Origin: Eubacteriales bacterium
Lineage (GTDB): Bacteria; Bacillota; Clostridia; Oscillospirales; CAG-382
Length of the DNA: 64,000 nucleotides
Assembly: GCA_028705495.1 (NCBI GenBank)
Contig: JAQWDK010000009.1
Location: 1-64,000, forward strand
Direction: 5' to 3'
Shown here: positions 1 through 7,691 of the stretch, one piece after another
Numbering within the stretch: the stretch's first letter is position 1
Layout of the letters: every line of letters begins with the position of its first letter
Notes under the pieces: generated by a model
What the model was told of the DNA's origin: nothing
Seen by the model: only the letters and a program-made list of their open reading frames with translations
Database searches by the model: none
Position numbers and translations under genes: made by a program

Positions 1-16
1 GAGGGAATATAATTTG

Positions 17-1207
17 ATGCCGGAAAGCTGCTTTAACCCGGAAAGCTTCGTGTCAGACCGCGCGGCAGCGATAAAACCGTCCGGAATAAGAAAATTTTTT
101 GATATACTTGACGAAATGAAAGGCGTTGTTTCTCTGACGGTCGGTCAGCCTGACTTCGTCACTCCTTGGCATGTCCGCGAGGCAGGGATCCGCAGTCTTG
201 AGGATGGGAAAACCTATTACACATCAAACTCCGGACTCTTAGAGCTTCGCACGGAGATTGCCGCATACCAAAAACGCCGTTTTTCGCTTGAATACGATCC
301 AAAATCAGAGATTATCGTAACTGTCGGTGGAAGCGAAGCGATTGATATAGCACTTCGTGCTGTCCTCAACCCCGGTGATGAAGTCGTCATACCCGAACCG
401 AGCTTTGTTTGCTACTCTCCTCTTGTTGAGCTTGCCGGCGGGGTTGCGGTAAGATTGCCGCTTCGCGAAGAGGATGGCTTTAAGTTGACTCCTGAGCTTC
501 TCAGCGGCGTTATTTCAAACAAAACCAAAGCTCTGATACTTCCATTCCCCAACAACCCAACAGGCGCGGTGATGGACAGGGACGAGCTTGAGGAGATTGC
601 AAAAGTAATTAGAAAAACAAATTCCTTCATCATATCAGACGAGCTTTATGCGGAGCTTACATATAACAGCTCCCACTGCTCTATTGCTACCCTTGAGGGG
701 ATGAGGGAACGCACTGTTGTAATCAACGGCTTCTCTAAGGCTTATGCTATGACGGGCTGGAGACTTGGCTACTGCCTTGCACCGAAAGCAGTCACAAAAC
801 AGATGCTGAAGATACACCAGTACTGCATAATGTGCGCGCCGATAACAAGCCAATATGCCGCAATCACTGCGATAAGAGATGGCGACGAAGATATAGAGTT
901 CATGAAGATGCACTACGATTCAAGACGCAGATTTATCTTGAAGCGTTTTAAGGAAATGGAAATCGAGTGCTTTGCGCCTGGCGGTGCATTCTATGTGTTC
1001 CCAAACATAAGCCGTTTCGGGCTTTCCTCTGAACAATTTTGCGAAAGGCTACTCAAGGAAGCAAACACCGCGATCGTTCCAGGAAACGCCTTTGGTGAAT
1101 GCGGAGAGGGCTTTGCGAGAATATCCTACGCTTATTCACTCAGTCATATCGAAAAAGCGCTTAACAATATCGAAGGATTTATCAAAAAACTGAAAGCTGA
1201 ACGTTAA
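17..1207 (+). CDS. Class I/II pyridoxal-phosphate aminotransferase
   Basis: A PLP-dependent aminotransferase of fold type I, likely acting on an aspartate-, alanine- or aromatic-type amino acid; the substrate cannot be told from sequence. Seen: the N-terminal VGQPDF segment, PNNPTG near residue 178, and the PLP-lysine motif GFSKAYAMTGWRLGY with Lys at about 241. Length (396 aa) is normal for the family. ATG at 17 is preferred because GAGGG lies at 1-5; an in-frame TTG is at 14 and the frame is open to the window edge, so a longer protein is not excluded. The stop abuts the ATG of ispE with no gap, so the two are probably co-translated although their pathways are unrelated. Confidence 0.9.
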   Translation: MPESCFNPESFVSDRAAAIKPSGIRKFFDILDEMKGVVSLTVGQPDFVTPWHVREAGIRSLEDGKTYYTSNSGLLELRTEIAAYQKRRFSLEYDPKSEIIVTVGGSEAIDIALRAVLNPGDEVVIPEPSFVCYSPLVELAGGVAVRLPLREEDGFKLTPELLSGVISNKTKALILPFPNNPTGAVMDRDELEEIAKVIRKTNSFIISDELYAELTYNSSHCSIATLEGMRERTVVINGFSKAYAMTGWRLGYCLAPKAVTKQMLKIHQYCIMCAPITSQYAAITAIRDGDEDIEFMKMHYDSRRRFILKRFKEMEIECFAPGGAFYVFPNISRFGLSSEQFCERLLKEANTAIVPGNAFGECGEGFARISYAYSLSHIEKALNNIEGFIKKLKAER

Positions 1208-2068
1208 ATGGATTACATCACCGAAAGAGCCTGTGCAAAAATAAATTTAACCTTGTCGGTGGGCAAAAAACGCGCGGACGGGTACCACGATATAAGCTCC
1301 GTAATGCAGACGGTATCCCTTTGCGACACAATAAAGCTCACGAAAGCCGACACAATCTCACTTGAATGCAGTCGTAAGTCGTTGCCTACGGGGGAGACAA
1401 ACCTCGCATACCGTGCTGCAGCTTTGTTTTTTGCGAAAACAGGGATTGTTGGAGGGGTTTCAATCTATCTGAAAAAGTATATCCCCGTTGCTGCAGGGCT
1501 TGGAGGCGGAAGTGCGGATGCTGCTGCTGTGCTTAGGGGGCTAAACAGGCTGTACAGTGCAGGGCTTGGTCTTGGGGAGCTTTGCAATATAGGTGCGGAG
1601 CTTGGCGCTGATATACCGTTTTGCATAATGGGAGGGACCGCTCTTGCTGCAGGTATTGGTGAGAGGTTAACTCCCATCACAAACAATGTGACAATGCAGT
1701 TTGTTGTAGCCGCTGGTGGCGAGGGTGCTTCTACAAAGATGATGTATGAACTGCTTGATGGGACGGACGAACGTGTTCTTATTGACAATGACGCAATGGT
1801 TGCCGCCTTGAGCGGCAAGAACCTTGATGCGGTAACTGCGCTGATGGCAAACGATTTTGAGATTGTTGCTGAGCCAATTAGACCGACAGTCACCGAGTTG
1901 AAACGCTCGCTTGTCGAAAGAGGAGCGAGAGCGGCGATGATGTCCGGTAGCGGTACATCGGTATTCGGCGTTTTCGCTACAAGGAAAGCCGCAGTTGATG
2001 CTGCGTCGACTTTACGCACAGAAGGTTATTTCGCAGCAGTATGTTCAAAATCTGCAAGGATTGGTTAA
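1208..2068 (+). CDS. ispE: 4-diphosphocytidyl-2-C-methyl-D-erythritol kinase
   Basis: GHMP-family kinase that phosphorylates the 2-hydroxyl of CDP-methylerythritol in the cytoplasmic MEP pathway to isoprenoids. Seen: N-terminal ACAKINLTLSVGKKRADGYHDI, the ATP-binding loop GLGGGSADAA at about residues 97-106, and the C-terminal GSGTSVFGVF motif near residue 245. Length (286 aa) is normal. The ATG follows the stop codon of the upstream aminotransferase directly. Followed by the tRNA-Leu promoter. Confidence is high because all three GHMP motifs and the IspE N-terminus are present. Confidence 0.95.
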   Translation: MDYITERACAKINLTLSVGKKRADGYHDISSVMQTVSLCDTIKLTKADTISLECSRKSLPTGETNLAYRAAALFFAKTGIVGGVSIYLKKYIPVAAGLGGGSADAAAVLRGLNRLYSAGLGLGELCNIGAELGADIPFCIMGGTALAAGIGERLTPITNNVTMQFVVAAGGEGASTKMMYELLDGTDERVLIDNDAMVAALSGKNLDAVTALMANDFEIVAEPIRPTVTELKRSLVERGARAAMMSGSGTSVFGVFATRKAAVDAASTLRTEGYFAAVCSKSARIG

Positions 2069-2116
2069 AGAATACAGAGCAGGTTGACGGATTTTCAAAA
2101 TCAGCAAAAATTACTA

Positions 2117-2144
2117 TTGACAAATCTGAAAAAATGAGTATAAT
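2117..2144 (+). promoter_or_regulatory. Sigma-A promoter for tRNA-Leu
   Basis: TTGACA at 2117-2122 and TATAAT at 2139-2144, spacer 16. It sits 47 bases upstream of the tRNA-Leu 5' end. Confidence 0.85.
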
Positions 2145-2190
2145 ATGTTTTGTTGCCCTTGATTAGCACATGGGACAACAAAAGTAATAT

Positions 2191-2276
2191 GCGGTTGTGG
2201 CGGAATGGCAGACGCGCTAGCTTGAGGGGCTAGTGGGAGCAATCTCGTGGGGGTTCAAGTCCCCCCAACCGCACCA
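2191..2276 (+). tRNA. tRNA-Leu(GAG)
   Basis: Class II tRNA with acceptor stem 2191-2197 pairing 2266-2272. Anticodon stem CTAGC/GCTAG encloses loop TTGAGGG (anticodon GAG), there is a long variable arm, and CCA is encoded at 2274-2276. No clear terminator follows. The 3' end borders an AT-rich accessory stretch, but I see no second copy of the tRNA end that would mark an attachment site. Confidence 0.95.
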
Positions 2277-2523
2277 CAATTTGACCGTGGCATTGATACG
2301 ATGCTTCGGTTAATATTTTTGTTATTCCTGTTAGAAAAGCCTTCAATACTAGGGGTTTGCCTCATAGGGTGATGTAACTCGCTTTGAACAAAAGCTTTTT
2401 CTATTTCAGGGCAGTGCTTGCACTCCCTGTACAAAGTGTCATTTTGCATACCCCTATTTTATAAATAAGCAATGTGTGATATAATTAATGGAGTATTTAT
2501 AAGTCCAAAGGATAGTGAATGTG

Positions 2524-3552
2524 ATGAATACTGAGAAAAATAAAAATGGCACATCATTAGTCGAACAGTCTCTATTCTATTTCATAAAAAAATTTTTTCC
2601 TGATGCAGTAAATAGATACTGTTTTAGGTGTTTGAAACATTATGTTGAAATAGACATTTATATTCCATCATTAAACATGGCAGTGGAATATGATGGGAGC
2701 TATTGGCATAAGAGTAAGGTCGATTCTGACAACAAAAAGAATGTAATATTAAATGAAAACGGCTTTTCTGTCCTTCGAATAAGGGAGTTTGGCCTCCCTG
2801 CGTTAGAAAAGTTCAATGGAGATGTCATAAATTTACCATATATCAAGATTAACGAAAAAAACTATGATTATATTAATACAACATTAGTATATATTTCGAA
2901 GCAAATTGGTGAACCTTTGTCGTCTGAAATAAAAAAATTTTTCGTGGATGATACAGTGTATACTGAAACGCTGAGAGAAATCTATGCGCTTAGATACTCT
3001 TTTGAAGTATTTCCTAATTTGACAAGTATGTGTGGCATTGAATTCTGGAGTGATGAACTTAGCGCACCTTTGAAGCCTCAAAATATTGAAAAATATACCT
3101 GGGTACCAGCACATCTTGTGTGTAGTGAGGGTCGAGATATGATATTACCTCGATATAGAAGGTGTTTTAGGTCAGAAAATGAGGAAGATAAGCAATGCGA
3201 CAAGTGCGTATTCGACGTACTGTGCCCTCTGATGAGATTTTGTAATGATAAAATTAGCCAGGGTGAAAAAGAATTCTCTGACGAAGTACTTGTTGAATGT
3301 AAATATGTTGAAAATATAATTTGGCAATTTATTGACGAGGGAAAAAGCTTAAAAGGGTATTCAGGGTTTACTACTTTTCATACATGGCTGACTAAATCAA
3401 GTACAATTGGGAAGAAACTGCTAAAAGCTTATACATCAAGCCGAACAAGTAAAAAAGTAAAAGAGAATATCGTGTTTTTTATGGGGCTTCAAAAAGAAAC
3501 GTATCGGGAATATCTAAAAATGGGTGTATTTGATATATATTCACTATTTTGA
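2524..3552 (+). CDS. Vsr/DUF559-like PD-(D/E)XK nuclease-domain protein
   Basis: Probable DNA-binding or nuclease protein of unknown role. Residues about 45-100 contain VEIDIYIPSLNMAVEYDGSYWH followed by a basic helix and VLRIREFG, which matches the core of Vsr/DUF559 very-short-patch-repair-like endonucleases (acidic residues in EIDIYIP, EYDG, WH). The C-terminal half has a Cys cluster (CSEG, CFRS, CDKCVFDVLCP, FC), possibly a zinc or metal site; I do not recognise that half. Start: AAAGGA at 2507-2512 favours GTG 2521 or ATG 2524; GTG 2515 is too close. The gene is clearly more AT-rich than ispE or the ilv-leu operon and stands alone, suggesting horizontal transfer. The nuclease assignment is inference from motif shape. 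Confidence 0.6.
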   Translation: MNTEKNKNGTSLVEQSLFYFIKKFFPDAVNRYCFRCLKHYVEIDIYIPSLNMAVEYDGSYWHKSKVDSDNKKNVILNENGFSVLRIREFGLPALEKFNGDVINLPYIKINEKNYDYINTTLVYISKQIGEPLSSEIKKFFVDDTVYTETLREIYALRYSFEVFPNLTSMCGIEFWSDELSAPLKPQNIEKYTWVPAHLVCSEGRDMILPRYRRCFRSENEEDKQCDKCVFDVLCPLMRFCNDKISQGEKEFSDEVLVECKYVENIIWQFIDEGKSLKGYSGFTTFHTWLTKSSTIGKKLLKAYTSSRTSKKVKENIVFFMGLQKETYREYLKMGVFDIYSLF

Positions 3553-3870
3553 TTTATAAGTATGCCAAGCTGGAGAGCTTTTTTAATATGAATAGCAGAC
3601 GAGGTTGGCTTGTCCGACACTTACATTTGGGAAAAGGACACCGGCAACGCATTACATCTTTGGAAGCCGTTATGGTTCTTGCGAGCGCAATGAACACCTT
3701 ACGGAAAATTTGAATACCCCTAACGAGGAAAAATAATATTGTATCGGTCGCTCGGTCACAGCACAAAAAGAAACCTGTCAAAAAAGCTGAAACATTGCTT
3801 TTGAGGCAGGTTTTTGTTATAATGAGGCATATAGAAATTAAGCAAGTGCGAGAGGGAGGCGAGATAATAT
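3553..3870. other. Intergenic stretch with weak terminator and promoter
   Basis: A small hairpin (AAGCT-GGAG-AGCTT followed by T residues, about 3567-3586) could end the nuclease-like gene. The rest up to the promoter at 3795 has no convincing coding or RNA structure on either strand. Confidence 0.5.
3795..3823 (+). promoter_or_regulatory. Promoter for the phospholipase C-like gene
   Basis: TTGCTT at 3795-3800, 17-base spacer, TATAAT at 3818-3823, followed 48 bases later by the start codon, with GAGGGAGG as ribosome binding site. Confidence 0.7.
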
Positions 3871-4569
3871 ATGCCAGGTTCATCAACTCATATTGCAATT
3901 GCGGATAAAATATATTCAATTCTTGGCAATGATGTCATATCTGATTTACCATTGTTTTTCGGTGGGAATATCGCTCCAGATGCAATTCATGCGAAACCAG
4001 GTTATCAAAGAGAAGATAAAAGGCGTACTCATTTGACCGAAGGAATGTCAATCGACGAATTTCAGAATCCAGCTAAACTTGCAATTTTTCATGAGCGTGT
4101 TAATAAATTCATTAAAGATTATTATTTATCATCAGATAAAGACAGAGATTTATACTTAGGTTATTTAATTCATTTGCTAACAGACGAATTATCAAACACG
4201 ATTCTAAGAACTCCTTTTAATAGACTCATGTTTAAATATAAAATTGGGCAAAGCGAATGTGATCTCTTTAATAGTATTTTGTCTGATATCGAGTATGCTG
4301 ATAAATATGTTCTGAATAGGTACCCATATGCTCAAAATGTGATTAGTGTTCTTGATTCAGTATGGGATTATGAAATAAAAGGTTTTGTTGAAAAAAGCGA
4401 AATTAACAGTAGTAAACATTATGTAATTAATAAATTCCGAGAAAACAAACCTCCGCAGAAGGAAATGAAATACTATAGTTATACTGATGCTCTCGAATTT
4501 ATTGATTATTCAGCATACATGATTCTCAACTGTCTTTCCGGTAAATCTAATATCATTAAAGTTTTATGA
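3871..4569 (+). CDS. Zinc-dependent phospholipase C family protein
   Basis: Resembles the zinc-dependent phospholipase C/S1-P1 fold (Zn_dep_PLPC). The N-terminus carries STHIAIADKI, then GNIAPDAIH and RRTHLTEG, and later YLGYLIHLLTDEL, i.e. several His/Asp residues placed as in the metal-binding helices of that family. There is no signal peptide, so it may be cytoplasmic; many Clostridia have such short non-secreted members of unknown substrate. 232 aa. The gene is monocistronic with its own promoter and terminator, and AT-rich like the preceding gene, so both may belong to a transferred segment beside tRNA-Leu. Phospholipase activity is not proven by the sequence. Confidence 0.7.
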   Translation: MPGSSTHIAIADKIYSILGNDVISDLPLFFGGNIAPDAIHAKPGYQREDKRRTHLTEGMSIDEFQNPAKLAIFHERVNKFIKDYYLSSDKDRDLYLGYLIHLLTDELSNTILRTPFNRLMFKYKIGQSECDLFNSILSDIEYADKYVLNRYPYAQNVISVLDSVWDYEIKGFVEKSEINSSKHYVINKFRENKPPQKEMKYYSYTDALEFIDYSAYMILNCLSGKSNIIKVL

Positions 4570-4647
4570 TAAAACTCAACAGGTATTACATATTATCGTC
4601 TTGCATCTTTTTCGTTACCTCTTTACAGCAGGCTTAGCCTGCACCCA

Positions 4648-4680
4648 ATATCGCGCAACTATGTTGTGCGATATTTTTTA
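4648..4680 (+). terminator. Terminator after the phospholipase C-like gene
   Basis: Twelve-bp stem, ATATCGCGCAAC pairing with GTTGTGCGATAT (one G-T pair) around loop TAT, followed by TTTTTT. Confidence 0.85.
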
Positions 4681-4793
4681 TATCTAAAATCCGCATCAAG
4701 CGTACATTATTTTGGTAGGTTTATCCACTATTTCTTCGTTTTTCTTTCTTCTCTACGCCCGTAAGCGACTTTTTCCAGCAAAAAACCGAAACA

Positions 4794-4821
4794 AAAAACC
4801 CTTGATTTCTCAAGGGTTTTT
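4794..4821 (-). terminator. Terminator of the tRNA operon
   Basis: Read on the minus strand, AAACCCTTGA pairs with TCAAGGGTTT around a short loop, followed by a T run. It lies directly downstream of tRNA-Thr, the last tRNA of the operon. Confidence 0.85.
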
Positions 4822-4822
4822 G

Positions 4823-4898
<76 letters not shown>

Positions 4899-4903
4899 GT
4901 TTT

Positions 4904-4978
4904 TGGAGGCGCCACCCAGAATCGAACTGGGGGATAAAGGTTTTGCAGACCTCTGCCTTACCGCTTGGCTATGGCGCC
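4904..4978 (-). tRNA. tRNA-Cys(GCA)
   Basis: Acceptor stem begins GGCGCCA, anticodon loop CTGCAAA (anticodon GCA), discriminator U, encoded CCA. Five bases separate it from tRNA-Thr. Confidence 0.95.
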
Positions 4979-5049
4979 GTACAAATGATTATAGTGCGTT
5001 GCAAACAAAAATGAAAGCTGAACCCGCGAAATTGGATCCAGCCTTCAGC

Positions 5050-5125
<76 letters not shown>

Positions 5126-5267
5126 GTTTTATAACGCATAGAGGTATAATATATTATATTGAATTTCCGTTCGACTGCTACCTAAAAGGAAAGGATTTTT
5201 AAGTAATCGTAAATCTGTTAAAAAAGAACGCTTGCGGTAATTAAATCATATCGCAAATTTATTCAAG

Positions 5268-5309
5268 GAAGAACGCTTGCGTTCTTCGGGATGTTTCCAA
5301 AGGAAACAT
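5268..5309. repeat. Paired-hairpin element, type G (copy 1)
   Basis: Two adjacent perfect inverted repeats: GAAGAACGC/GCGTTCTTC (5268-5287) and ATGTTTCC/GGAAACAT (5291-5309), separated by GGG. Same layout as 5898-5939. Lies in the spacer between tRNA-Phe and tRNA-Asp. Confidence 0.85.
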
Positions 5310-5343
5310 TTGCGAGCCTTTAGTTAAACAAAAACTCGATAAG

Positions 5344-5388
5344 GAAGAACGCTTGCGTTCTTCGAGAACGATTTCCTTAGAAATCGTT
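5344..5388. repeat. Paired-hairpin element, type A (copy 1)
   Basis: GAAGAACGC/GCGTTCTTC (5344-5363), then GAG, then AACGATTT/AAATCGTT (5367-5388). The second hairpin ends one base before the encoded CCA complement of tRNA-Asp. Confidence 0.85.
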
Positions 5389-5465
5389 TGGCGATCCGGA
5401 AGGGACTCGAACCCTCGACCTCTAGCGTGACAGGCTAGCGTTCTAACCAACTGAACTACCGGACC
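5389..5465 (-). tRNA. tRNA-Asp(GTC), copy 2 in transcript order
   Basis: Anticodon stem CTAGC/GCTAG with loop CTGTCAC (anticodon GTC); acceptor GGTCCGG with CCGGATC; encoded CCA. Same sequence as 6080-6156. Confidence 0.95.
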
Positions 5466-5469
5466 GTAT

Positions 5470-5545
5470 TGGAGCGGATTACGGGGCTCGAACCCGCCAC
5501 CTCGACCTTGGCAAGGTCGCGCTCTACCAAATGAGCTAAATCCGC
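5470..5545 (-). tRNA. tRNA-Gly(GCC), copy 2 in transcript order
   Basis: Anticodon loop TTGCCAA (anticodon GCC) within stem CGACC/GGTCG; acceptor GCGGATT/AATCCGC; encoded CCA. Same sequence as 6161-6236. Confidence 0.95.
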
Positions 5546-5546
5546 A

Positions 5547-5593
5547 GCGTGAAAATGAAGTATGCTTAGTTTATGACGCCCGTTTATTCACGC
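5547..5593. repeat. GCGTGAA hairpin element (tRNA spacer, copy 1)
   Basis: Inverted repeat GCGTGAA ... TTCACGC spanning 47 bp beside tRNA-Gly. The same stem sequence and size recur at 6238-6284, 15784-15829 and 15887-15932, and a relative is at 7192-7227. Confidence 0.7.
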
Positions 5594-5666
5594 CCAGGGA
5601 GGTACAAACAAAGCAACGTGAAAATGATGTATGCTTAATCTAGCAACATCGAATAAGTTGAAAACT

Positions 5667-5742
<76 letters not shown>

Positions 5743-5897
5743 AAATAGATTTGAGCATCTGCTTATAAAAGAAATGCCGAGATAAGTTAGAAGACGCGTT
5801 TCTACATCTCAGCCTGCCGACATATTAGGTTGTATGACCGATGTGTGTATAACGTCTTGTTGTAAATCCGACAAATCATAACGCAAATTTATACAAG

Positions 5898-5939
5898 GAA
5901 GAACGCTTGCGTTCTTCGGGATGTTTCCGGAGGAAACAT
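5898..5939. repeat. Paired-hairpin element, type G (copy 2)
   Basis: GAAGAACGC/GCGTTCTTC (5898-5917), GGG, then ATGTTTCCGG/AGGAAACAT (5921-5939). The loop differs from copy 1 (GGA in place of AAA) but the stem is kept. Confidence 0.85.
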
Positions 5940-5954
5940 TAAAAACCAGATAAG

Positions 5955-5998
5955 GAAGAATCCGTAGGATTCTTCGAGAACGATTCGTCAGAATCGTT
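5955..5998. repeat. Paired-hairpin element, type A (divergent copy)
   Basis: GAAGAATCC/GGATTCTTC (5955-5975), GAG, then AACGATTC/GAATCGTT (5979-5998). Both stems differ from the other copies, but both arms changed together so pairing is perfect. No counterpart exists in the other duplicate. Confidence 0.85.
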
Positions 5999-6032
5999 TG
6001 GCGAGCCTTTAGTTAAACAAAAACTCGATAAG

Positions 6033-6079
6033 GAAGAACGCTTGCGTTCTTCGAGAACGATTTTCTTTAGAAAATCGTT
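6033..6079. repeat. Paired-hairpin element, type A (copy 2)
   Basis: GAAGAACGC/GCGTTCTTC (6033-6052), GAG, then AACGATTTT/AAAATCGTT (6056-6079). The second stem is one base pair longer than in copy 1 (5367-5388), with the extra base present on both arms. Confidence 0.85.
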
Positions 6080-6156
6080 TGGCGATCCGGAAGGGACTCG
6101 AACCCTCGACCTCTAGCGTGACAGGCTAGCGTTCTAACCAACTGAACTACCGGACC
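6080..6156 (-). tRNA. tRNA-Asp(GTC), copy 1 in transcript order
   Basis: Identical to the gene at 5389-5465; anticodon GTC, encoded CCA. Confidence 0.95.
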
Positions 6157-6160
6157 GTAT

Positions 6161-6236
6161 TGGAGCGGATTACGGGGCTCGAACCCGCCACCTCGACCTT
6201 GGCAAGGTCGCGCTCTACCAAATGAGCTAAATCCGC
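6161..6236 (-). tRNA. tRNA-Gly(GCC), copy 1 in transcript order
   Basis: Identical to the gene at 5470-5545; anticodon GCC, encoded CCA. Confidence 0.95.
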
Positions 6237-6237
6237 A

Positions 6238-6284
6238 GCATGAAAATGAAGTATGCTTAGTTTATGACGCCCGTTTATTCACGC
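6238..6284. repeat. GCGTGAA hairpin element (tRNA spacer, copy 2)
   Basis: Duplicate of 5547-5593 with one G-to-A change in the left arm (GCATGAA), giving a single A-C mismatch with TTCACGC. Confidence 0.65.
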
Positions 6285-6388
6285 CCAGGGAGGTACAAAC
6301 AAAGCAACGTGAAAATGATGGTAACCAATTTATATCTTTTTTCAAATATAAACTGAGCTTGGAACGAAAATACGTCCAGGCTCAGTTT

Positions 6389-6464
6389 TGGTGGGAGCTA
6401 CAGGGCTCGAACCTGTGACCCTCTGCTTGTAAGGCAGATGCTCTCCCAGCTGAGCTAAGCTCCC
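6389..6464 (-). tRNA. tRNA-Val(TAC)
   Basis: Acceptor GGGAGCT/AGCTCCC, anticodon stem TCTGC/GCAGA with loop CTTACAA (anticodon TAC), encoded CCA. First gene of the tRNA operon. Confidence 0.95.
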
Positions 6465-6488
6465 ACGCCGTATCGGACAGCGAAAATT

Positions 6489-6517
6489 ATAATACCATAT
6501 TACCGCCGATTTTGCAA
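6489..6517 (-). promoter_or_regulatory. Promoter of the tRNA operon
   Basis: On the minus strand TTGCAA (6517-6512), 17-base spacer, TATTAT (6494-6489), about 25 bases before tRNA-Val. Confidence 0.75.
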
Positions 6518-6577
6518 GAGGATTTACTTCTTTTTTTCAAGAGAGAAATCATATTTACAGATTGTTCATAAACCATC

Positions 6578-7165
6578 TTATACTATAACGAAGTCACCAA
6601 AGTATTCTGGTCTATGGAAGTCGGGCTTTTCGGTACCAACTATCGACCACATACCATGGTGAGGTATTTGAGTTTCATCACCGCATTTGTAGAAGTTACC
6701 GCGAAAACGTGCACCTTTTTCAAACTTGAAAGTGGGGTACAGGGTTTTGACCTCGTCGATCGTAAGGTATGCCTCTGCGAACCAACCATTTTCGGTCTTT
6801 CCGCTCTTTACGGTTGGAGGAGTCATAATCTTGTCGATGTGAGTTCTTTCTTTCCTGCCGGCACCAATCGCCATAAGAGAGGCTCCGTTTGCGTTCATCT
6901 CGATATTCATATAACGAACTCCGTCGAGAGTGAGGAACATCTCAAGGCAGCTGTCTTTATAAACAGGGTCGTAAAAATTATAGTAAGTAGCCTTGGGGTC
7001 TTTTTCTTCGCATTCCATACGAAGCGCAAAGCCCTTGTTTTCTACATATATCAGCCTTGCTTCGGTTTTTGGCATGTAATCTGAATCCCAAACAAACTTA
7101 TCAACGAGCGCAACCTCAGCTGCTGAAAAATCAAGATTTTGTGTTGTTGCAACTTTGTATTCCAT
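6578..7165 (-). CDS. Carbohydrate-binding family 9-like protein
   Basis: Resembles the CBM9-like (DUF1083/DOMON-related) beta-sandwich proteins common in gut Clostridia and Bacteroidota. Seen: ARLIYVENKGFALRMECEE, YKDSCLEMFLTLDG, YMNIEMNANGA, a middle strand NGWFAEAYLTIDE, and RGNFYKCGDE followed by the closing HRPEYFGDFVIV. This matches the CBM9-like pattern of a conserved sandwich ending in a PE-FG motif. There is no signal peptide or membrane segment, so it is probably cytoplasmic, unlike secreted CBM9 domains. Ligand unknown. 195 aa, a single domain. The next gene downstream on the same strand is the tRNA operon, which has its own promoter. Confidence 0.7.
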   Translation of the reverse strand: MEYKVATTQNLDFSAAEVALVDKFVWDSDYMPKTEARLIYVENKGFALRMECEEKDPKATYYNFYDPVYKDSCLEMFLTLDGVRYMNIEMNANGASLMAIGAGRKERTHIDKIMTPPTVKSGKTENGWFAEAYLTIDEVKTLYPTFKFEKGARFRGNFYKCGDETQIPHHGMWSIVGTEKPDFHRPEYFGDFVIV

Positions 7166-7191
7166 AATATCTCCATTTAGGATAAGGCTTG

Positions 7192-7227
7192 GGGCGTGAA
7201 TGTCTTAATCTGAGTTAAAATTTACGC
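7192..7227. repeat. GCGTGAA hairpin element (diverged)
   Basis: GGCGTGAAT pairs with ATTTACGCC (one G-T pair) in the gap between two genes. Read on the minus strand it shares the ATTCACGCCCCAA end and the TAACT core with the leu-operon copies. Confidence 0.6.
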
Positions 7228-7230
7228 CTT

Positions 7231-7536
7231 TTATTGTTCGTTGTTAGCATTCATTGCTGCGCGCTGTGCGTCGAGCTTTCTGTTTCTGAAATAAATCACA
7301 ATATCAGTGAAAACCATCACTGCATTGAGTATGTAGAACCAAAAGTTATATTGAATATTTCCTGAAAGCAGCTTTGAAACTACACCGCAGACATAACCGA
7401 GGAAAATCATCACCAAAAAGACGACACTCTTTCCTTTTGCGGTTTTGGCTCTTAGCGACTTTATTATAGACAGAGGCCAGGATATACCAAATGCGATTAC
7501 CATCGCCGCTTCAAGGTGTACTGCCAGTTCTCCCAC
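7231..7536 (-). CDS. Small three-helix membrane protein, PQ-loop/SemiSWEET-like
   Basis: Small integral membrane protein with three hydrophobic stretches (AMVIAFGISWPLSII, SVVFLVMIFLGYVCGVV, FWFYILNAVMVFTDIVIYF). The SWP...I...RAKTAKGKS pattern resembles the PQ-loop (Pro at helix 1, conserved T..GKS) of SemiSWEET-type sugar transporters, which act as dimers of a three-helix unit. The match is suggestive only, and the substrate is unknown. Start: GTG at 7536 has AAGGGA about 12 bases upstream; the in-frame TTG at 7557 lacks a binding site. The C-terminus is hydrophilic (RNRKLDAQRAAMNANNEQ). It lies upstream of the CBM9-like gene on the same strand, separated by the hairpin element 7192-7227. 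Confidence 0.55.
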   Translation of the reverse strand: MGELAVHLEAAMVIAFGISWPLSIIKSLRAKTAKGKSVVFLVMIFLGYVCGVVSKLLSGNIQYNFWFYILNAVMVFTDIVIYFRNRKLDAQRAAMNANNEQ

Positions 7537-7565
7537 TAATATAAACCATCCCTTCAATAATAGAA

Positions 7566-7595
7566 CCGGAGCACAAAGTCTGTCGTACTCCGGTG
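7566..7595. other. Intergenic hairpin
   Basis: ACCGGAG pairs with CTCCGGT around a loop of about 16 bases, between the lipoprotein gene end (7692) and the small membrane protein. No T run follows on either strand, so it may be a processing or stability hairpin rather than a terminator. Confidence 0.45.
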
Positions 7596-7691
7596 ATTAT
7601 TGTAGCATAAAAAGCCCTTAAAGTCAACCGCTTAAACAGTAGTCGGTGTCGATGATTCACCGAAATGACAGTGACCAGCTCTCAACCTATT

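Larger units (their letters stand above)
5312..5629. repeat. Direct repeat block, copy A (hairpins + tRNA-Asp + tRNA-Gly)
   Basis: About 318 bp nearly identical to 6001-6320, containing the paired hairpin 5344-5388, tRNA-Asp, tRNA-Gly and the GCGTGAA hairpin. With the flanking tRNA-Phe copies it forms a tandem duplication of a Gly-Asp-Phe unit. The differences seen are a 2-bp lengthening of one hairpin stem and a single G-to-A in the GCGTGAA hairpin. Confidence 0.9.
6001..6320. repeat. Direct repeat block, copy B (hairpins + tRNA-Asp + tRNA-Gly)
   Basis: About 320 bp, nearly identical to 5312-5629. Confidence 0.9.

Noticed and set aside
2255-2449. 64-codon minus-strand frame ending in tRNA-Leu
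   Set aside because: It overlaps the tRNA, has no family resemblance and only a weak start; the CKHC motif alone is not enough.
3554-3919. 121-codon minus-strand frame
   Set aside because: Runs through a promoter and the start of a supported plus-strand gene and looks like chance.
2191-4660. Integrated element with tRNA-Leu as attachment site
   Set aside because: No integrase and no second copy of the tRNA 3' end was found downstream.
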